This document shows, one piece after another, positions 38,062-45,604 of a stretch of DNA of 64,000 nucleotides. This DNA comes from Alkalicella caledoniensis (lineage in GTDB: Bacteria; Bacillota; Proteinivoracia; Proteinivoracales; Proteinivoracaceae): positions 1,302,001-1,366,000 of the forward strand of contig NZ_CP058559.1 in NCBI RefSeq assembly GCF_014467015.1, written 5' to 3'. A program made the translations under genes and the position numbers. Under the pieces are notes generated by a model that saw only the letters and a list, made by a program, of their open reading frames with translations, had not been told where the DNA came from and searched no databases. The first letter of the stretch is position 1; each line of letters begins with the position of its first letter.

Positions 38062-38721
38062 TCAGTTTTTCCTTTTTTCTTTGCCCTGAAGATCATAAAG
38101 ATCCTGTAGATCAGTGGATAAGACATTAACTCCTTTTTCTAAAAGCCTTTGATAATCCGCATATGTATTGAAATTCTTGATAAAATTCATCTCTGGGTCA
38201 AGTTCCATAAGTTCTTGTTCTGGTATGTAGTATGTATCAAATTCGTCTAGGAGCATCTTTATTTTATGTAGGTCCTGTAAAAGAGTTTCTTCTACCCTCG
38301 GCAACACCTTTTTATGGTATATACCATACAGTGGCTGAAAGCGTCCATCTGCCATACATACTACAATATCCCCTTTGTCCTTTTGTGATATTATATACTC
38401 CACTACTTTCGGATTAACAAGGGGTGTGTCACATCCTAAGATAAAAGTCTGGGGGGCCCTGCTGTGATACAGTGCACTGTGAATACCTAAAAGAGAGCTC
38501 TTACTAGCTATTTCCAGGGCATCTCCATGGTAACTTACACCTGGAATTTTAGTTTCCTGTAGCCCGTTATCTATGACACTTATGGATGGAAACAGATTCC
38601 CTATATTACATATTATATGGTCAACAAAGTTTTTTTCCCCAAGGGAAAGGCTACCTTTATGTACACCCATGCGAGTTGACTTCCCCCCCGCCAAAATACT
38701 AAGTTCAACATCAATCTGCAT
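38062..38721 (-). CDS. Molybdenum cofactor guanylyltransferase-like protein, MobA family
   Basis: About 219 residues. Nucleotidyltransferase signature LAGGKSTRMGVHKGSL near 10-25, then FILGCDTPLVNP near 92 and PLYGIYHKKVLP near 135, as in MobA. MobA adds GMP to molybdopterin, but no other Moco genes lie in this window, so the substrate is not proved. The last residues (TDLQDLYDLQGKE) are encoded by a copy of the dispersed GATCTGTGGCTAAG repeat family, so the C-terminus has been extended or replaced by repeat DNA. ATG 38721 is six bases after AGGTGG. Confidence 0.85.
   Translation of the reverse strand: MQIDVELSILAGGKSTRMGVHKGSLSLGEKNFVDHIICNIGNLFPSISVIDNGLQETKIPGVSYHGDALEIASKSSLLGIHSALYHSRAPQTFILGCDTPLVNPKVVEYIISQKDKGDIVVCMADGRFQPLYGIYHKKVLPRVEETLLQDLHKIKMLLDEFDTYYIPEQELMELDPEMNFIKNFNTYADYQRLLEKGVNVLSTDLQDLYDLQGKEKRKN
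38080..38125. repeat. GATCTGTGGCTAAG-family repeat inside the end of mobA
   Basis: The segment CCTGAAGATCATAAAGATCC followed by TGTAGATCAGTGGATAAG is a diverged copy of the repeat common in the nearby spacers, here forming the last codons of mobA on the minus strand. Confidence 0.8.
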
Positions 38722-38881
38722 CACAATCCACCTTTGTCATTTAGTAAGTACATTATAGCACAAACACCCGATGTAGCCCATCCCTTTAGGGTGGGAATGG
38801 TACATCTTCCTGCCGCCGCAGTTGTAGCCCATCCTTTAGGGTGGGTAGTCCTGCAAAACTAACATAAGATCAAAACCTATT

Positions 38882-38995
38882 TTCACCACTACTCTTCACT
38901 ATAAATAACGAAAACGCGTACGAGATTAAAGGACATAAGATATTAATTACTAAGCTTTTATATAGTGTAGCGCCTTTTAGTGAAAGTTAGTGTGA
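38882..38995. repeat. 110-bp inverted-end element, copy a
   Basis: Begins CACCACTACTCTTCACTAT and ends AGTGAAAGTTAGTGTG, imperfect inverted ends. The interior has GCGTACGAGATTAAA, TTAATTACTAAGC and TATATAGTG. A second copy starts about 205 bp further on. Confidence 0.8.
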
Positions 38996-39087
38996 AACAT
39001 CTTTTTATCTTCCTCAAGCAGCTGTTGTAGCCCATCCCTTTAGGGTGGGCTGACCTACAAAATTAACATAAGATCAAAACCTACTTT

Positions 39088-39197
39088 TACCACTACTCTT
39101 CACTATAAAGAACAAAAAGCGTACGAGATTAAAAGAAATAAGGTCTTAATTACTAAGATTTTATATAGTGTGATGCCTTTTAGTGAAAGTTAGTGTA
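39088..39197. repeat. 110-bp inverted-end element, copy b
   Basis: Same order of motifs as copy a: ACCACTACTCTTCACTAT, GCGTACGAGATTAAA, TTAATTACTAAG, TTATATAGTG, AGTGAAAGTTAGTG. Preceded by the same AAAACCTACTTT sequence. Confidence 0.8.
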
Positions 39198-39389
39198 GGG
39201 AATGTTTTAATGCCCTTAAGATCATAAAGATCTGTTGGCTAAGCTTTTGGTTCTTTTCTTTAATAGTCACAGACCATATACTGTCAAGATGTTTCCTACA
39301 CAGCCTAAATAAGCTACATCATTCTGTCCCTCACTGGCCATTAACTGTTACGAAATGGGGATGAAAAAGCTTAATTAAAAACCTATTTT

Positions 39390-39500
39390 CACCACTACTC
39401 TTCACTATTCAAAAACTAAAAAGCGTACGAGATTTAAAGACTAAGTTCTTAATTACTAAGCTTTTATATAGTGTGGCGCTTTTTAGTGAAAGTTAGTGTG
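39390..39500. repeat. 110-bp inverted-end element, copy c
   Basis: Full copy with ends CACCACTACTCTTCACTATT and AGTGAAAGTTAGTGTG and the internal GCGTACGAGATTTAAA and TTAATTACTAAGC motifs. Confidence 0.8.
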
Positions 39501-39689
39501 AGGATGTTTTAGTTCCTGCCCTTAAGATCATAAAGATCATGTAGATCTGTGGCTAAGAATTTATTTTTAAGTATCGCCTATAAAACCATCAACATATCCG
39601 TGAAAATCAGTGAAAATCCGTGGCCACGATTTAATAATTGCCCTTAAATTTCATATAGATCTGTGGCTAAAAAAGCTCTTCTCAAAGAA

Positions 39690-39713
39690 AAAAGTGACCT
39701 CGCGGTCACTTTT
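39690..39713 (-). terminator. pspC terminator
   Basis: AAAAGTGACC-TCGC-GGTCACTTTT, ten perfect pairs, 12 bp after the small PspC gene stop, followed by a short T-run on the minus strand. Confidence 0.88.
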
Positions 39714-39724
39714 AAAAACTTAGC

Positions 39725-39910
39725 TTAGTAGCTATCTGGGATTATTATTGCAGCTATGATATATGCTAGAAGCCCTGAGCCTCCGAATAATATAAATAAT
39801 ACCCATCCAATTCTTATCAAAGAAGGGTCTAGATCGAAGTATTCTGCGATTCCTCCACAAACACCAGCTACTTTTCTGTCATTTCTTGAACGATATAACT
39901 TTCTTGCCAT
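39725..39910 (-). CDS. Small PspC-domain membrane protein
   Basis: 61 residues, only the PspC domain: KLYRSRNDRKVAGVCGGIAEYF, then DPSLIRIGWVLFILFGGSGLLAYIIAAIIIP, with one or two TM segments. PspC proteins sense or respond to membrane stress in the Psp system. No PspA or PspF is in the window. It follows a larger PspC protein by 21 bp and is its paralogue. Confidence 0.9.
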   Translation of the reverse strand: MARKLYRSRNDRKVAGVCGGIAEYFDLDPSLIRIGWVLFILFGGSGLLAYIIAAIIIPDSY

Positions 39911-39931
39911 TTATCTCAACTCCTTACGTTA

Positions 39932-40468
39932 TTATTTACTCTTAATAAAAAACACTAAACCTAGGGCAATTAAGAAAACAGGCCAAATATAGTTTGAAAA
40001 TCTACCTATATACCAAAAGAAATTTCCAAGGTAATTAAAGAATGACCATACATAGTTCATATTAATTCTAAACAAGTATCTTAAGTCAACGAAGTTACCA
40101 GCTAGGAAAAATAAACCTAAAGAAATCAAAATAATACCTAATAACATTCCCGCTGTTCCTCGTTTTTGCCCTGCCTCTTCTTGAGTTGAATACGTTTTTT
40201 CATTTGCATTATACTCTGTATCTACGTAATCTTTGTTAGCATCATAGCTATCAGCCTCATCTGTATTAGTCCTTGATATAACTGAAGGCTCTTTAGGTAT
40301 GGCAATGGCAGCTATAATGTAAATGAGTATTCCATTACCACTGGCAAACCCAATAAGGACAGCTAATACTCTAACTATTACCGGGTCCACGTTTAGGTAA
40401 TCAGCAATACCTCCACATACACCACTAATTACAGTATCCCTACGGGAGCGATATAATCTCTTTTTCAT
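39932..40468 (-). CDS. PspC-domain protein with C-terminal TM region
   Basis: 178 residues. The N-terminal PspC domain (KRLYRSRRDTVISGVCGGIADYLNV, then TM) is followed by an acidic, Asn/Tyr-rich linker (residues 70-105) and three C-terminal hydrophobic segments (GMLLGIILISLGLFFLAG and similar). Layout resembles LiaF/PspC-like stress proteins. First gene of a two-gene operon with the small PspC gene. Confidence 0.88.
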   Translation of the reverse strand: MKKRLYRSRRDTVISGVCGGIADYLNVDPVIVRVLAVLIGFASGNGILIYIIAAIAIPKEPSVISRTNTDEADSYDANKDYVDTEYNANEKTYSTQEEAGQKRGTAGMLLGIILISLGLFFLAGNFVDLRYLFRINMNYVWSFFNYLGNFFWYIGRFSNYIWPVFLIALGLVFFIKSK

Positions 40469-40661
40469 AAAATCACCTACCTTATCTTATACATTATATT
40501 ATATAATATTTCCCTTAACAATTGTTGTTGTTAACAATAATTTAATAAATATTTCAGGCCTAGGCAGTGAAGCTCTTTTAGTCTTCCTGCCGCCACAGTT
40601 GTAGCCCATCCCTTTAGGGTGGGCTGACCCACAAAACTAACGTAAGCCCAAAACCTACTCT

Positions 40662-40764
40662 TACCACTACTCTCCACTATTCAATGACTACAAAGCATAC
40701 GAGAATTAAATACATAAGTTCTTAATTACTAAGATTTTATATAGTGTGATGCTTTTTAGTGAAG
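40662..40764. repeat. 110-bp inverted-end element, copy d
   Basis: Copy with ACCACTACTCTCCACTATTC at the left and a shortened right end (TTTTTAGTGAAGCAGAATG). Nearly identical to copy f at 42319-42423, including that altered end, so the two form a subfamily. Confidence 0.78.
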
Positions 40765-40965
40765 CAGAATGTTTTAATTCCCTGCCCTTAAGATCATAAA
40801 GATCATAAAGATCTGTGGCTACGCTTTTGGGTCTTTTCTTTAATAGTCTCGGACCATATACTGCCAAGATGTTTCCTACACGGCCTAAATTAGCTACATC
40901 ATTCTGTCCCTCACTGGCCATTTACTGAAATGAAATAGGGATAAAAAGGCTTAAAACTTTTTTTT

Positions 40966-41077
40966 CACCACTACTCTTCATTATTCAATGACTACAAAGC
41001 GTACGAGAATTTAATAATAAGATCTTAATTACTAAGCTTTAATATAGTGTAACGCCCTTTAGTGAAGGTTAGTGTGC
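40966..41077. repeat. 110-bp inverted-end element, copy e
   Basis: Full copy: CACCACTACTCTTCATTATT at the left, GCGTACGAGAATTTAA, TTAATTACTAAGC, then AGTGAAGGTTAGTGTG at the right. Confidence 0.78.
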
Positions 41078-41173
41078 GTAATGTTTAGTCTTTGCCCTTA
41101 TATCAAATAGATCATGCAGATCTTGTGGCTACGGCCTTTAACCTTATTATCATGTATATCCATGAACAAAAAT

Positions 41174-41207
41174 AAATAGCCAGCGTCTACACGCTGGCTA
41201 TTTTTCT
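41174..41207 (-). terminator. hpf terminator
   Basis: AAATAGCCAGCGT-CTAC-ACGCTGGCTATTT, a perfect 13-pair hairpin followed by Ts, touching the hpf stop codon. Confidence 0.92.
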
Positions 41208-41746
41208 TAAAATTCTGGTTCTATAACACCATAGTCGCCATTTTTCCTTTTGTAAACAACATTTACTTCTTCGTTCTCCCCGTTGATAAATACGAAGAAA
41301 TCATGCCCTAACATATCCATTTGCAAGATTGCTTCATCAGTCATCATAGGCTTCATGTTGAACTTCTTAACTCTAGCAATTTGTGGCTCGCTTATATCAT
41401 CCTCAACTGGAACAGGTGCTCCAGCTCCATTGAAATCTTTGATACTTTGTTGACGGGACTTTCTATTTACACGGGTTTTATATTTCCTAGTTTGTCTTTC
41501 TAATTTTTCAATAACTTGATCTATGGATGCGTACATATCGCTTGACTGTTCTTCAGCCCTTAATAGCATACCTCCATTTAGTAATACTGTTACATCAACA
41601 GCATGCACATCTTTTGTTACACTTAAAGTTACTTGAGCTTCGGTATTCTCCTCGAAATATTTTTCAAGTTTACCAATTCGTTTGTCAATGTGTTGCTTCA
41701 GTCCTTCAGTTACTTGAATGTTTTTTCCCCTTGATATGATTTTCAT
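41207..41746 (-). CDS. hpf: Long-form ribosome hibernation promoting factor
   Basis: 179 residues. The N-terminal S30AE domain (MKIISRGKNIQVTEGLKQHIDKR, AQVTLSVTKDVHAVDVTVLLNGG) binds the 30S decoding region. A linker leads to the C-terminal dimerisation domain (VARVKKFNMKPMMTDEAILQMD, FFVFINGENEEVNVVYKRKNGDYGVIEP), which makes 100S ribosomes in Gram-positives. In B. subtilis the gene (yvyD) lies between secA and the fli genes, as here. A sigma-H-like promoter upstream fits stationary-phase expression. Confidence 0.96.
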   Translation of the reverse strand: MKIISRGKNIQVTEGLKQHIDKRIGKLEKYFEENTEAQVTLSVTKDVHAVDVTVLLNGGMLLRAEEQSSDMYASIDQVIEKLERQTRKYKTRVNRKSRQQSIKDFNGAGAPVPVEDDISEPQIARVKKFNMKPMMTDEAILQMDMLGHDFFVFINGENEEVNVVYKRKNGDYGVIEPEF

Positions 41747-41782
41747 ATATACCTCAACTCCTTCTAATAGGTGTTATATATT

Positions 41783-41811
41783 AATATTCCCTATAAGTTT
41801 GAAAAATCCTT
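41783..41811 (-). promoter_or_regulatory. Candidate sigma-H promoter of hpf
   Basis: Minus strand AAGGATTTT (41803-41811) and GGGAATATT (41783-41791) resemble the sigma-H -35 AGGAWWT and -10 RGAAT with 11-12 bp between. In B. subtilis hpf is under sigma-H and sigma-B, which supports the reading. Confidence 0.55.
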
Positions 41812-42015
41812 CTATTCTGTACAAAATAAAAGTATTTTTTTGTCGATATCTTAGTTTTAGCTTATACTACTGGAATTAGACGGATTTACATAAGGTAACT
41901 TATGTAAAATTTTTTTTAAAAACAGTTGAATTAGATAAGGATAAATGAAAAACATGAAAACGTGTAGTTGTAGCCCATCCCTTTAGGGTGGGCAGACCTA
42001 CAAAAAGCTCCCAAA

Positions 42016-42050
42016 TACTGTAGGGCTCAGGGCTCCGTACCTGCCCGGAC
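42016..42050. repeat. Inverted copy of a GC-richer repeat
   Basis: Reverse complement of the sequence at 17830-17864: both contain GTCCGGGC and CCCTACAGTA with the same spacing. Function unknown. Confidence 0.75.
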
Positions 42051-42318
42051 CCACAAAAAAACAGACCAAAACGTAAAGCTACCAAGAAAACCTAGACATA
42101 GACATATGTATACGGATAACACTGATTTAGAAAAAGATTAACATAAAGAATTAAAAACCTAGGAAACCAAGGACATATAAAAAGAAAAATAAATTCCTGA
42201 TTCACAAGGCATAGACATCTTCACTGTTAAGATCAAAGTAAACTAATAATTAACTTCTAAAATATTCCATAAATGCGTGAAAATCCGTGATTAAGCCCTA
42301 AGCATAAAACCATACTTT

Positions 42319-42423
42319 TACCACTACTCTCCACTATTCAATGACTACTAAGCATACGAGAATTAAATACATAAGTTCTTAATTACTAAGATTTACATAG
42401 TGTGATGCTTTTTAGTGAAGCAG
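42319..42423. repeat. 110-bp inverted-end element, copy f
   Basis: Close match to copy d (40662-40764), including ACCACTACTCTCCACTATTC and the altered right end TTTTTAGTGAAGCAGAATG. Confidence 0.78.
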
Positions 42424-42633
42424 AATGTTTTAATTCCCTGCTCTTAAGATCATAAAGATCATGCAGATCTGTGGCTAAAGGTTTTAAAAATTATTGATAA
42501 ATCCAACCCACAAAACCATCCAACAAATCTCAAGAAAATCAGTGAAATCCGTGGCAAAGCCCTTTCCCTTAAAAGTCCATATATTTGTAGTGGCCTAGGA
42601 ACTTGATATTATTAAATTATCTTTAACAACATA

Positions 42634-42667
42634 AAAAGAGCAAGCCCATTACAAGGCTCGCTCTTAA
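42634..42667 (-). terminator. Chemotaxis receptor terminator
   Basis: AAGAGCAAGCC-CATTACAA-GGCTCGCTCTT, an imperfect 10-pair hairpin just after the receptor stop, with A/T runs on both sides. Confidence 0.78.
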
Positions 42668-42672
42668 GTCTA

Positions 42673-44436
42673 CTAATACTCAAACTTAGATATCTTCTGT
42701 TGCATTTCTTCTGCTAGCTTAGATAGAGTATGGCTGGCATTTGCTATTTCATCCATGGCCGATGTTTGCTCTTGAACTGATGCAGAGGCTTCTTCTGTCC
42801 CTGCAGCATTTTCTTCAGATATAGCTGATAGATTTTCCATTATAGATATAATCTTATCTTTCTTTTCCTCCATTTCCCTACTGGAGTTAGCCATTACATC
42901 AATGGCTTTTTTCATATTTTCAATGGAATTTGCTATACCATCAAACTTTGTACTTGTTTCATCTACACTCTTAGCTTGGTAGCTTACAATCTCTCCAAGC
43001 TCGGCCATTGTTTTCACAGCTGTTACTGTCTTGTTAGATAACTCACCAATAATCTCTGCAATTTGACCTGTAAATCCATTGGATTGTTCTGCTAGTTTTC
43101 TTATCTCATCTGCTACTACTGCAAAGCCACGACCAGCTTCCCCTGCCCTTGCTGCTTCTATGGCTGCATTTAGTGCTAAGAGATTAGTTTGCTCTGCGAT
43201 GTTTTTGATCATCAAGCTTGCTTCTTGTATCTTATCTGCTGCTTCATTTGTGGTTAGGATTATTTCATGAACCTCTTTAGCAGCTTTACTACTTTGTTGG
43301 GATTTCTCAACTAACTCACTTACTATTTCAAGACCCTCATTTTTTAGGACATCGACTTTTTCAGTAGTCATATTTAAATCTTGGGCTTGGCGATAATTCT
43401 TTTCCACAAGTTGACCTAGATCAGTTATAAATTCCACACCTTCTTCTGTTTCCTTTGCCTGATCACTGGAACCACTGGCTATTTCCCCAATGGCCCTAGC
43501 CACTTCTTCTGCAGCTGTGGAGGATTGTTGACTAGTTGAACTCAGCTGGATAGCAGAAGATGATAACTGTTCTGCTACGCTGGAGATATCCCTTACTATT
43601 ACCCGTAAATTACCTATGAATCTATTTACTGTTTCTGCTAGAGAACCTAACTCATCATTTGTCCTTATATCTATGACTTGCTTAAGGTCTCCGCCATTTT
43701 CCACTAGATTATCTAGTTTGCTCTGCATTAGTCTCAGAGGTTTCGTTATACTTCTTATAATTATAACCTGCAACACTAAACCCAATAATATAGCAGATCC
43801 AATAACACTGGAAGTTAAGTTTCTGGCGAAAATATAATTGTCATTTGCCTCTACCCTAGACTCATGCGCCAGAGCTATATTATATGCTTCTAAGTTACTT
43901 AAACCATACTTCATATCTATGTATAGAAAATCTTTATCCCCAGCTCTTAGCCTAGTTAGAGCGGCTGCGGAGTCATCCCCCTTACTCAACTCTAATACCC
44001 GCTCACTTCTACCTACATAGCTTGTCCATGTATTGTTGACAAAAGTAAACAAGCCTTTGTCTTCATCGGACGTGATATTGGCTTCATAGCTTGCCAGCAG
44101 CTCTTCGATTCTCTGTTTTTTTAACAGCATCTCTTGCTCTATATTTGCCATCTCACCTTGTGAGTCTGACATAATATGTTGGTATTCATAGGATCCATAC
44201 TCACTAAAAACAGTATTAATCTCTTGAGAAATGGTCACTCCATGAATAATTTCAGTAGTGATGTGGGTAGTTTGATTGTTTAAGGCACCAATTATACTAA
44301 TTGCATAGGCACCCAAACCCAAAATAATACAAAGAAAAATCGCTGTAGAAAAAATCAACTTGCTCCTAATAGAAAAACCACTTTTTTTCTTAACAGATTT
44401 GTCTGATCTTTGCTTTTTTCTAAAGAACCTTCTCAT
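42673..44436 (-). CDS. Methyl-accepting chemotaxis protein
   Basis: 587-residue membrane receptor. A basic N-terminus precedes TM1 (residues about 25-50), then an extracytoplasmic four-helix-bundle-type ligand domain of about 155 residues, TM2 ([22 protein letters not shown], about 212-233), a HAMP linker ([19 protein letters not shown]) and the signalling domain, with the conserved hairpin tip [37 protein letters not shown]. The ligand is unknown. It sits between hpf and fliS on its own transcription unit, consistent with the flagellar neighbourhood. Confidence 0.95.
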   Translation of the reverse strand: MRRFFRKKQRSDKSVKKKSGFSIRSKLIFSTAIFLCIILGLGAYAISIIGALNNQTTHITTEIIHGVTISQEINTVFSEYGSYEYQHIMSDSQGEMANIEQEMLLKKQRIEELLASYEANITSDEDKGLFTFVNNTWTSYVGRSERVLELSKGDDSAAALTRLRAGDKDFLYIDMKYGLSNLEAYNIALAHESRVEANDNYIFARNLTSSVIGSAILLGLVLQVIIIRSITKPLRLMQSKLDNLVENGGDLKQVIDIRTNDELGSLAETVNRFIGNLRVIVRDISSVAEQLSSSAIQLSSTSQQSSTAAEEVARAIGEIASGSSDQAKETEEGVEFITDLGQLVEKNYRQAQDLNMTTEKVDVLKNEGLEIVSELVEKSQQSSKAAKEVHEIILTTNEAADKIQEASLMIKNIAEQTNLLALNAAIEAARAGEAGRGFAVVADEIRKLAEQSNGFTGQIAEIIGELSNKTVTAVKTMAELGEIVSYQAKSVDETSTKFDGIANSIENMKKAIDVMANSSREMEEKKDKIISIMENLSAISEENAAGTEEASASVQEQTSAMDEIANASHTLSKLAEEMQQKISKFEY

Positions 44437-45176
44437 ACTGAAATCCCCCTTTTTTTCTGTTCACGAAATACTATATTTTTAATATAGTGTATTTTAAATG
44501 ACAGAACAATGGATTTCATCATATCACCAAAATTATTACTATACTTTAACAAAACATTGCTATAAATGGTAATTCCAAAATACAAAACCTATTTCCACCA
44601 CTACTCTTCACTATTCAATGACTAAAAAGCGTACGAGATTTAGAACCCTGAATTGAATAAAACCTAGATATAGACATATGTACACGAATAACACTGATTT
44701 ATAAAAACTAAAATAGGACCTATAATCAGAAAAACAAATCACTGATTCACAAAGCATAGACATCTTCACTGTCAAGATCAAAAGCAAACTAATTATCAAC
44801 TTCCAACCATCCCAACTTACAAAAAGTATGAGATTCAGGACTCTGAATTGAAGAAACCTAGACATACAACATATGTACACGGATAACTCTGATTTAAGAT
44901 TTAATCTTTGCCCTTAAAATCATGAAGATCATGCAGATCTGTGGCTAAGGAATTTTTTTTATATAAGTACCACCCACAAAACCATCCAAACATATCCGTG
45001 AAATCAGTGAAAATCCGTGGCTAAGATTTAGTTTTGCCCATAAGATCATAAAGATCATTCAGATCTGTGGCTAAGCTTTTAGGTCTTATTACTATACATT
45101 CTAAAGAACACAAAAGAACTAACCTATACTATGGTATAAGCTAGTTCTTTTATACTTAACTAAACAAGCCACTAGA
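44437..45176. repeat. Repeat-bearing spacer between fliS and the receptor gene
   Basis: Contains a left-half copy of the 110-bp element (about 44596-44645), GATCTGTGGCTAAG-type repeats (about 44920-44948 and 45047-45075), an ATCCGTGGCTAAG copy (about 45012) and two related stretches around 44650 and 44835 sharing GAATTGAA, AAACCTAGA and ACATATGTACACG. The fliS terminator is at 45112-45151. An 89-codon frame at 44611-44880 is not called because it is repeat DNA of odd composition. Confidence 0.7.
45112..45151 (-). terminator. fliS terminator
   Basis: Outer arms AAAAGAACTA/CTAGTTCTTTT enclose an inner TATACTATGGTATA stem, 26 bp after the fliS stop, ending in Ts on the minus strand. Confidence 0.82.
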
Positions 45177-45560
45177 CTACTCAGGCTTTTTAACACCCTG
45201 CTTTAACATCTCCTGCCATGTATCCCTTAGGCCAGTTATAACAGGTAATGCTTCTTCTACCGGTTTTCTCTCGAATTTCGCACTTCCACTAATAAGTCTG
45301 CTAATTACAAAGTCATATAAAGATCTCAAGTTATTAGTAATATCTCCACCATCTGGACTTAGGTTAACCATAAGCTCGGTAACGATATCTAGAGTCTTGT
45401 CCACCTTAACCCTAAATTCATCCTTCTCGCCTCTGTCTAAATGCCCTAAGGCTACATTAATATTCTTGATAGCCCCATTGTAAAGCATTAAAACCAATTC
45501 CCCAGGTGATGCCGTAGAAACTTGAGTCTGCTTGTATTGTTGATACGGATTGTTCATCAT
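45177..45560 (-). CDS. fliS: FliS, flagellin export chaperone
   Basis: About 127 residues. Binds the flagellin C-terminus in the cytoplasm and prevents early polymerisation. Family landmarks: NNPYQQYKQTQVSTASPGELVLMLYNGAIKNI at the start and LRSLYDFVISRLISGSA near 85. ATG 45560 lies downstream of GGGGGA; an in-frame TTG at 45575 overlaps that site. It follows the glycosyltransferase-methyltransferase gene by 44 bp. Confidence 0.93.
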   Translation of the reverse strand: MMNNPYQQYKQTQVSTASPGELVLMLYNGAIKNINVALGHLDRGEKDEFRVKVDKTLDIVTELMVNLSPDGGDITNNLRSLYDFVISRLISGSAKFERKPVEEALPVITGLRDTWQEMLKQGVKKPE

Positions 45561-45604
45561 GTGTATTTCCCCCAATATGTATTATAGATATAAATATATC
45601 GTTG

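Larger units (their letters stand above)
38722..39724. repeat. Repeat-filled spacer between pspC and mobA
   Basis: One kilobase with no credible gene. It contains three CCCTTTAGGGTGGG-type palindromes (about 38773, 38824 and 39027), three full copies of the 110-bp element (38882-38995, 39088-39197, 39390-39500), GATCTGTGGCTAAG-type repeats (about 39220-39245, 39525-39558, 39650-39670), an ATCCGTGGC repeat near 39605, and the pspC terminator at 39690-39713. Confidence 0.8.
40469..41206. repeat. Repeat-filled spacer between hpf and pspC
   Basis: No credible gene. Holds a CCCTTTAGGGTGGG palindrome (40601-40623), two 110-bp elements (40662-40764 and 40966-41077), GATCTGTGGCTA-type repeats (about 40790-40822 and 41095-41130) and the hpf terminator. 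A 70-codon frame at 40706-40921 is an artefact of these repeats. Confidence 0.8.
41747..42672. repeat. Repeat-filled spacer between the chemotaxis receptor and hpf
   Basis: Contains the hpf promoter region (41783-41811), a CCCTTTAGGGTGGG palindrome (about 41969), the inverted copy (42016-42050) of the piece at 17830-17864, a 110-bp element (42319-42423), GATCTGTGGCTAA (about 42445-42478), AATCCGTGGC-type repeats (about 42285 and 42540) and the receptor-gene terminator. A 61-codon frame at 41900-42085 covers repeat DNA and is not called. Confidence 0.75.

Noticed and set aside
40706-40921. 71-codon minus-strand frame containing ATDLYDLYDLKG
   Set aside because: Made entirely of the 110-bp and GATCTGTGG repeats, no ribosome site, not conserved between repeat copies.
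41900-42085. 61-codon minus-strand frame
   Set aside because: Covers two dispersed repeats and has no ribosome site.
44611-44880. 89-codon minus-strand frame
   Set aside because: Built on a partial 110-bp element and a duplicated spacer segment; codon use unlike neighbouring genes.
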